Source: Candidatus Fraserbacteria bacterium RBG_16_55_9 (GTDB taxonomy: Bacteria > Bipolaricaulota > Bipolaricaulia > RBG-16-55-9). From it: a stretch of DNA of 7,949 nucleotides. The stretch lies in assembly GCA_001778455.1 (NCBI GenBank), contig MFGX01000122.1, positions 25,435 to 33,383 on the forward strand, written 5' to 3'. The position numbers were made by a program, and so were the translations under genes. Positions 6,349 through 7,949 of the stretch are shown piece after piece. The notes beneath the pieces are model-generated. The model searched no databases. It had not been told where the DNA came from and saw nothing but the letters and a program-made list of their open reading frames with translations. How positions within the stretch are numbered: the first letter of the stretch is position 1; the number at the start of each line of letters is the position of its first letter.

Positions 6349-6462
6349 ATGAAAGTGCGTAGCTCCGTGAGGAAGATGTGTGACCACTGCCAGCTGGTGC
6401 GTCGGGGGGGTCGGATCATGGTGATCTGTAAGAACCCCAAGCACAAGCAGCGGCAGGGTTGA
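6349..6462 (+). CDS. rpmJ: 50S ribosomal protein L36, zinc (C+) form
   Basis: L36 is the smallest large-subunit protein and binds 23S rRNA near the L7/L12 stalk base. The 37-codon frame begins MKVRSSVRKMCDHCQLVRR and ends NPKHKQRQG, which is L36 along its full length. The zinc ligands C11, C14, C27 and H32 are all present, so this is the C+ form. ATG 6349 is two bases after the infA stop, with GAGGG at 6338-6342 six bases upstream inside infA. The order infA-rpmJ-rpsM is standard for the junction of the spc and alpha operons in many bacteria. Confidence 0.97.
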   Translation: MKVRSSVRKMCDHCQLVRRGGRIMVICKNPKHKQRQG

Positions 6463-6473
6463 AGGAGGAGGGG
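6463..6473 (+). promoter_or_regulatory. Shine-Dalgarno for rpsM, supports TTG start
   Basis: AGGAGGAGGGG follows the rpmJ stop. Its 3' half (6467-6473) is 8 bases from TTG 6482, which gives the exact family N-terminus MARIAGIDLP; no ATG or GTG is available there. Confidence 0.75.
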
Positions 6474-6481
6474 AAAGCTCC

Positions 6482-6853
6482 TTGGCTCGTATCGCTGGAA
6501 TTGATCTGCCGAATAAGAAGCGACTGGAGATTGCGCTCACATATATTCATGGGATCGGTCGTCCTCTGGCCCATCGGATTTTGTCTGCAACGGGGATTGA
6601 TCCGAACAAGCGGGTTCACGAGCTCTCGGAGGGAGAGGTTGCTGAACTACGCAAGCAGATTGAGGGAAAGCATCTTGTAGAGGGTGAATTGCGGCGGAAG
6701 GTCAAATCGGACATCGATCGCTTGAAGATGATCAAGAGTTATCGTGGAACTCGTCACACGGTAGGTCTACCCGTACGGGGACAGAGGACGCGGGTCAACG
6801 CGCGCACCTGGAAGGGTCCTCGGCCATCGAAGGCCGGAGCCAAGAGGCGTTAA
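6482..6853 (+). CDS. rpsM: 30S ribosomal protein S13
   Basis: S13 lies in the small-subunit head, contacts L5 through the intersubunit bridge, and touches P-site tRNA with its C-terminal tail. The 123 residues start MARIAGIDLPNKKRLEIALTY, followed by the IHGIGR hairpin turn (22-27), the helical region with GIDPNKRV, the SYRGTRHTVGLPVRGQRTRVN motif and a basic tail ending KAGAKRR. The start is TTG 6482, fixed by the alignment and a strong ribosome site. Residue 110 is Trp in NARTWKGP where Arg is usual. It follows rpmJ by 19 bases and opens the alpha-operon part. Identification is certain. Confidence 0.97.
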   Translation: MARIAGIDLPNKKRLEIALTYIHGIGRPLAHRILSATGIDPNKRVHELSEGEVAELRKQIEGKHLVEGELRRKVKSDIDRLKMIKSYRGTRHTVGLPVRGQRTRVNARTWKGPRPSKAGAKRR

Positions 6854-6878
6854 GATGCGCGAGGGGAGATAGAACGCT

Positions 6879-7226
6879 ATGGCGAAGAAATTGCTCGATC
6901 GTGCGCGGGTTCATGTGCACTCCACGTACAACAACACGATCGTGACGCTGACAGATGTAGAAGGGAAAGTGCTCGCCTGGAGCAGCCCCGGTATGGTGGG
7001 CTTCAAAGGGTCGCGCAAGGGTACGCCGTTTGCCGCGCAGTTGGCCACGGAGCGGCTCATGGAGCGCATGAAGGAATTCGGCATCAAATCGGTGATCGTG
7101 ACGGTCAATGGGACAGGGTCGGGGCGGAATTCCGTGGTCAACGCACTGAAGAACTCCCCGTTTCGAGTGGAGGAAGTGAAGAATATCACGCCGGTCTCGC
7201 ACTCTCACTCCCATTCGCACACGTAG
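6879..7226 (+). CDS. rpsK: 30S ribosomal protein S11 with atypical C-terminus
   Basis: S11 is part of the small-subunit platform near the 3' end of 16S rRNA and the E site. The core is clear: STYNNTIVTLTD, AWSSPGMVGFKGSRKGTPFAAQLA, and GSGRNSVVNAL. At 115 residues it is shorter than E. coli S11 (129). The N-terminal basic arm is brief, and the GPGSGR turn reads GTGSGR. Most strikingly, the conserved tail after ITPIPHN (GCRPPKRRRV-like) is missing: the protein ends ITPV followed by four Ser-His pairs and Thr, then TAG. GAGGGGAG at 6861-6868 precedes ATG 6879 by 10 bases. Its stop abuts the rpsD ribosome site. The frame is intact through the core, and a sequencing indel near the end is possible but not needed. 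Confidence 0.95.
   Translation: MAKKLLDRARVHVHSTYNNTIVTLTDVEGKVLAWSSPGMVGFKGSRKGTPFAAQLATERLMERMKEFGIKSVIVTVNGTGSGRNSVVNALKNSPFRVEEVKNITPVSHSHSHSHT
7197..7220 (+). repeat. Four degenerate 6-base units encoding Ser-His pairs
   Basis: Four tandem units TCGCAC, TCTCAC, TCCCAT and TCGCAC encode (Ser-His)4 at the end of S11. The units differ only at synonymous third positions, with three serine codons and two histidine codons used. Confidence 0.8.
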
Positions 7227-7233
7227 GAGGGAG
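7226..7233 (+). promoter_or_regulatory. Shine-Dalgarno for rpsD
   Basis: GGAGGGAG begins on the last base of the rpsK stop codon and is 10 bases from ATG 7244, favouring that start over the in-frame ATG 7250. Confidence 0.65.
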
Positions 7234-7243
7234 CGACGGTTTC

Positions 7244-7864
7244 ATGGGAATGTATATTGGACCCAAATGTAGGCTCTGTCGCCGTGAGCGGCAGAAGCTC
7301 TTTTTGAAGGGACAGAAGTGCATGACGGAGAAGTGCCCCGTCTCGCGCAGGGATTATCCCCCTGGCATGCACCGAGATAGCCGTTACCGCATGTCGCGCT
7401 ACGCGATCCAATTGCGGGAGAAGCAGAAGCTCAAGAGGATCTACGGCATGCGAGAGAGGCAATTCCGTCGCTACGTGGATCTGGCAAAGAAGGTCAAGGG
7501 TATCACGGGAGACTATCTGCTGGAGCTCTTGGAGCGGCGCTTGGACAGCATGCTCTACCGAGGTGGATTGGCTTCCTCGCGGGACCAGGCGCGGCAGTTG
7601 ATCAACCACGGACATGTGTGGGTTAACCAGCGCCGGGTGAGCATTGCCTCCTATTTGACCCGGCCCGGTGACGTGATTGCCTTCAAGGAGAGCGCGCGGG
7701 GTAAAAAGGGTATTCAGGCCGCGGTGGGTGAAAGCGATCAGAGGTCGACGTCCAGTTGGCTGGAGCGACAGAATGGCCAACTTCGGGTTCTCGATAAACC
7801 GAAACTCGACGAGCTCCACCAGGATTTGGAGATGAGCTTGATCGTTGAGTTCTACTCTCGTTAG
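7244..7864 (+). CDS. rpsD: 30S ribosomal protein S4, zinc-finger form
   Basis: S4 binds the 5' domain of 16S rRNA, nucleates small-subunit assembly, and in E. coli represses the alpha operon. The 206 residues start MGMYIGPKCRLCRRE, with a zinc-finger cysteine set C9, C12, C26 and C31 that E. coli S4 lacks in full. Next come YPPGMHRDSRYRMSRYAIQLREKQKLKRIYG and ERQFRRY, then the S4 RNA-binding domain (about 98-150: RRLDSMLYRGGLASSRDQARQLINHGHVWVN and YLTRPGDVI) and the SLIVEFYSR end. Length is normal. It lies between rpsK and rpoA, an order shared with many non-proteobacterial and proteobacterial alpha operons. Identification is certain. Confidence 0.98.
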   Translation: MGMYIGPKCRLCRRERQKLFLKGQKCMTEKCPVSRRDYPPGMHRDSRYRMSRYAIQLREKQKLKRIYGMRERQFRRYVDLAKKVKGITGDYLLELLERRLDSMLYRGGLASSRDQARQLINHGHVWVNQRRVSIASYLTRPGDVIAFKESARGKKGIQAAVGESDQRSTSSWLERQNGQLRVLDKPKLDELHQDLEMSLIVEFYSR

Positions 7865-7894
7865 CCGAGCGAAGAGGAAGAGAGGGTTTGAAGG

Positions 7895-7949
7895 ATGAGA
7901 GCGGAGCAAGAGCAATCGGGTGCCCCTCGGATTCAGATGGAGGAGCTAC
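7895..7949 (+). CDS. rpoA: RNA polymerase alpha subunit, first 18 codons (runs off window)
   Basis: Only the N-terminus is visible: MRAEQEQSGAPRIQMEEL. The PRIQMEEL part resembles the KPRIEVEEL-like first strand of alpha, which starts the dimerisation domain, and the position after rpsD is where rpoA is expected. An in-frame TGA at 7889-7891 rules out a longer start, and GAGGG at 7882-7886 is 8 bases before ATG 7895. The eight or so residues before the match are slightly more than usual. The call rests largely on gene order because so little protein is shown. Confidence 0.8.
   Translation, partial: MRAEQEQSGAPRIQMEEL

Noticed and set aside
7865..7894. Possible promoter or terminator before rpoA
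   Set aside because: Only 30 bases, purine-rich, with no -10/-35 pair and no stem with a T-run; it holds the rpoA ribosome site and nothing else that I can support.
7205..7915. 236-codon antisense open frame across rpsD
   Set aside because: Mirror of the rpsD coding sequence; no recognisable motif, and it would run against the whole operon. Shadow of strong codon bias.

Overview
The window is one continuous stretch of a bacterial ribosomal-protein superoperon, the spc operon running straight into the alpha operon, with every gene on the + strand. It begins inside rplX (L24) and ends 18 codons into rpoA. The order is rplX (partial)-rplE-rpsN (type Z)-rpsH-rplF-rplR-rpsE-rplO-secY-adk-map-infA-rpmJ-rpsM-rpsK-rpsD-rpoA (partial). 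No gap reaches 60 bases. I see no tRNA, rRNA, mobile element, CRISPR array, promoter or terminator, so the segment is most likely transcribed from upstream as one message.

The adk-map-infA-rpmJ block between secY and rpsM, and rpsD between rpsK and rpoA, is the layout of many Gram-positive, Chloroflexi, Thermus-like and other non-proteobacterial lineages. By eye the DNA is moderately GC-rich. Zinc-binding forms are used wherever a choice exists: zinc-ribbon L24, type Z S14, C+ L36, zinc-finger S4 and zinc-lid adenylate kinase. With the missing rpmD and a divergent S11, this suggests a deep-branching and perhaps uncultured bacterium. I cannot name the phylum from this sequence; candidate lineages such as Bipolaricaulota/Acetothermia (OP1) are only a guess at where to compare first.

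Region 1 (1-3369) encodes L24, L5, S14, S8, L6, L18, S5 and L15. The L30 gene normally found between S5 and L15 is absent, and rpsE and rplO overlap by 14 bases. Region 2 (3376-6115) encodes the SecY translocon channel, adenylate kinase and type I methionine aminopeptidase, joined by two ATGA stop/start overlaps. Region 3 (6116-7949) encodes IF1, L36, S13, S11, S4 and the start of RNA polymerase alpha. The genes link ribosome assembly, translation initiation, N-terminal processing, export and transcription.

The most notable points are: (i) infA has no ATG, GTG or TTG at its conserved start, and the 72-residue IF1 aligns exactly if translation begins at an ATC codon (6128) behind a good Shine-Dalgarno sequence, reminiscent of the AUU start of E. 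coli infC; (ii) S11 lacks the conserved basic C-terminal tail and ends in a (Ser-His)4-Thr tail; (iii) rpmD is missing. The rest is an ordinary housekeeping operon. I found no wholly new system.
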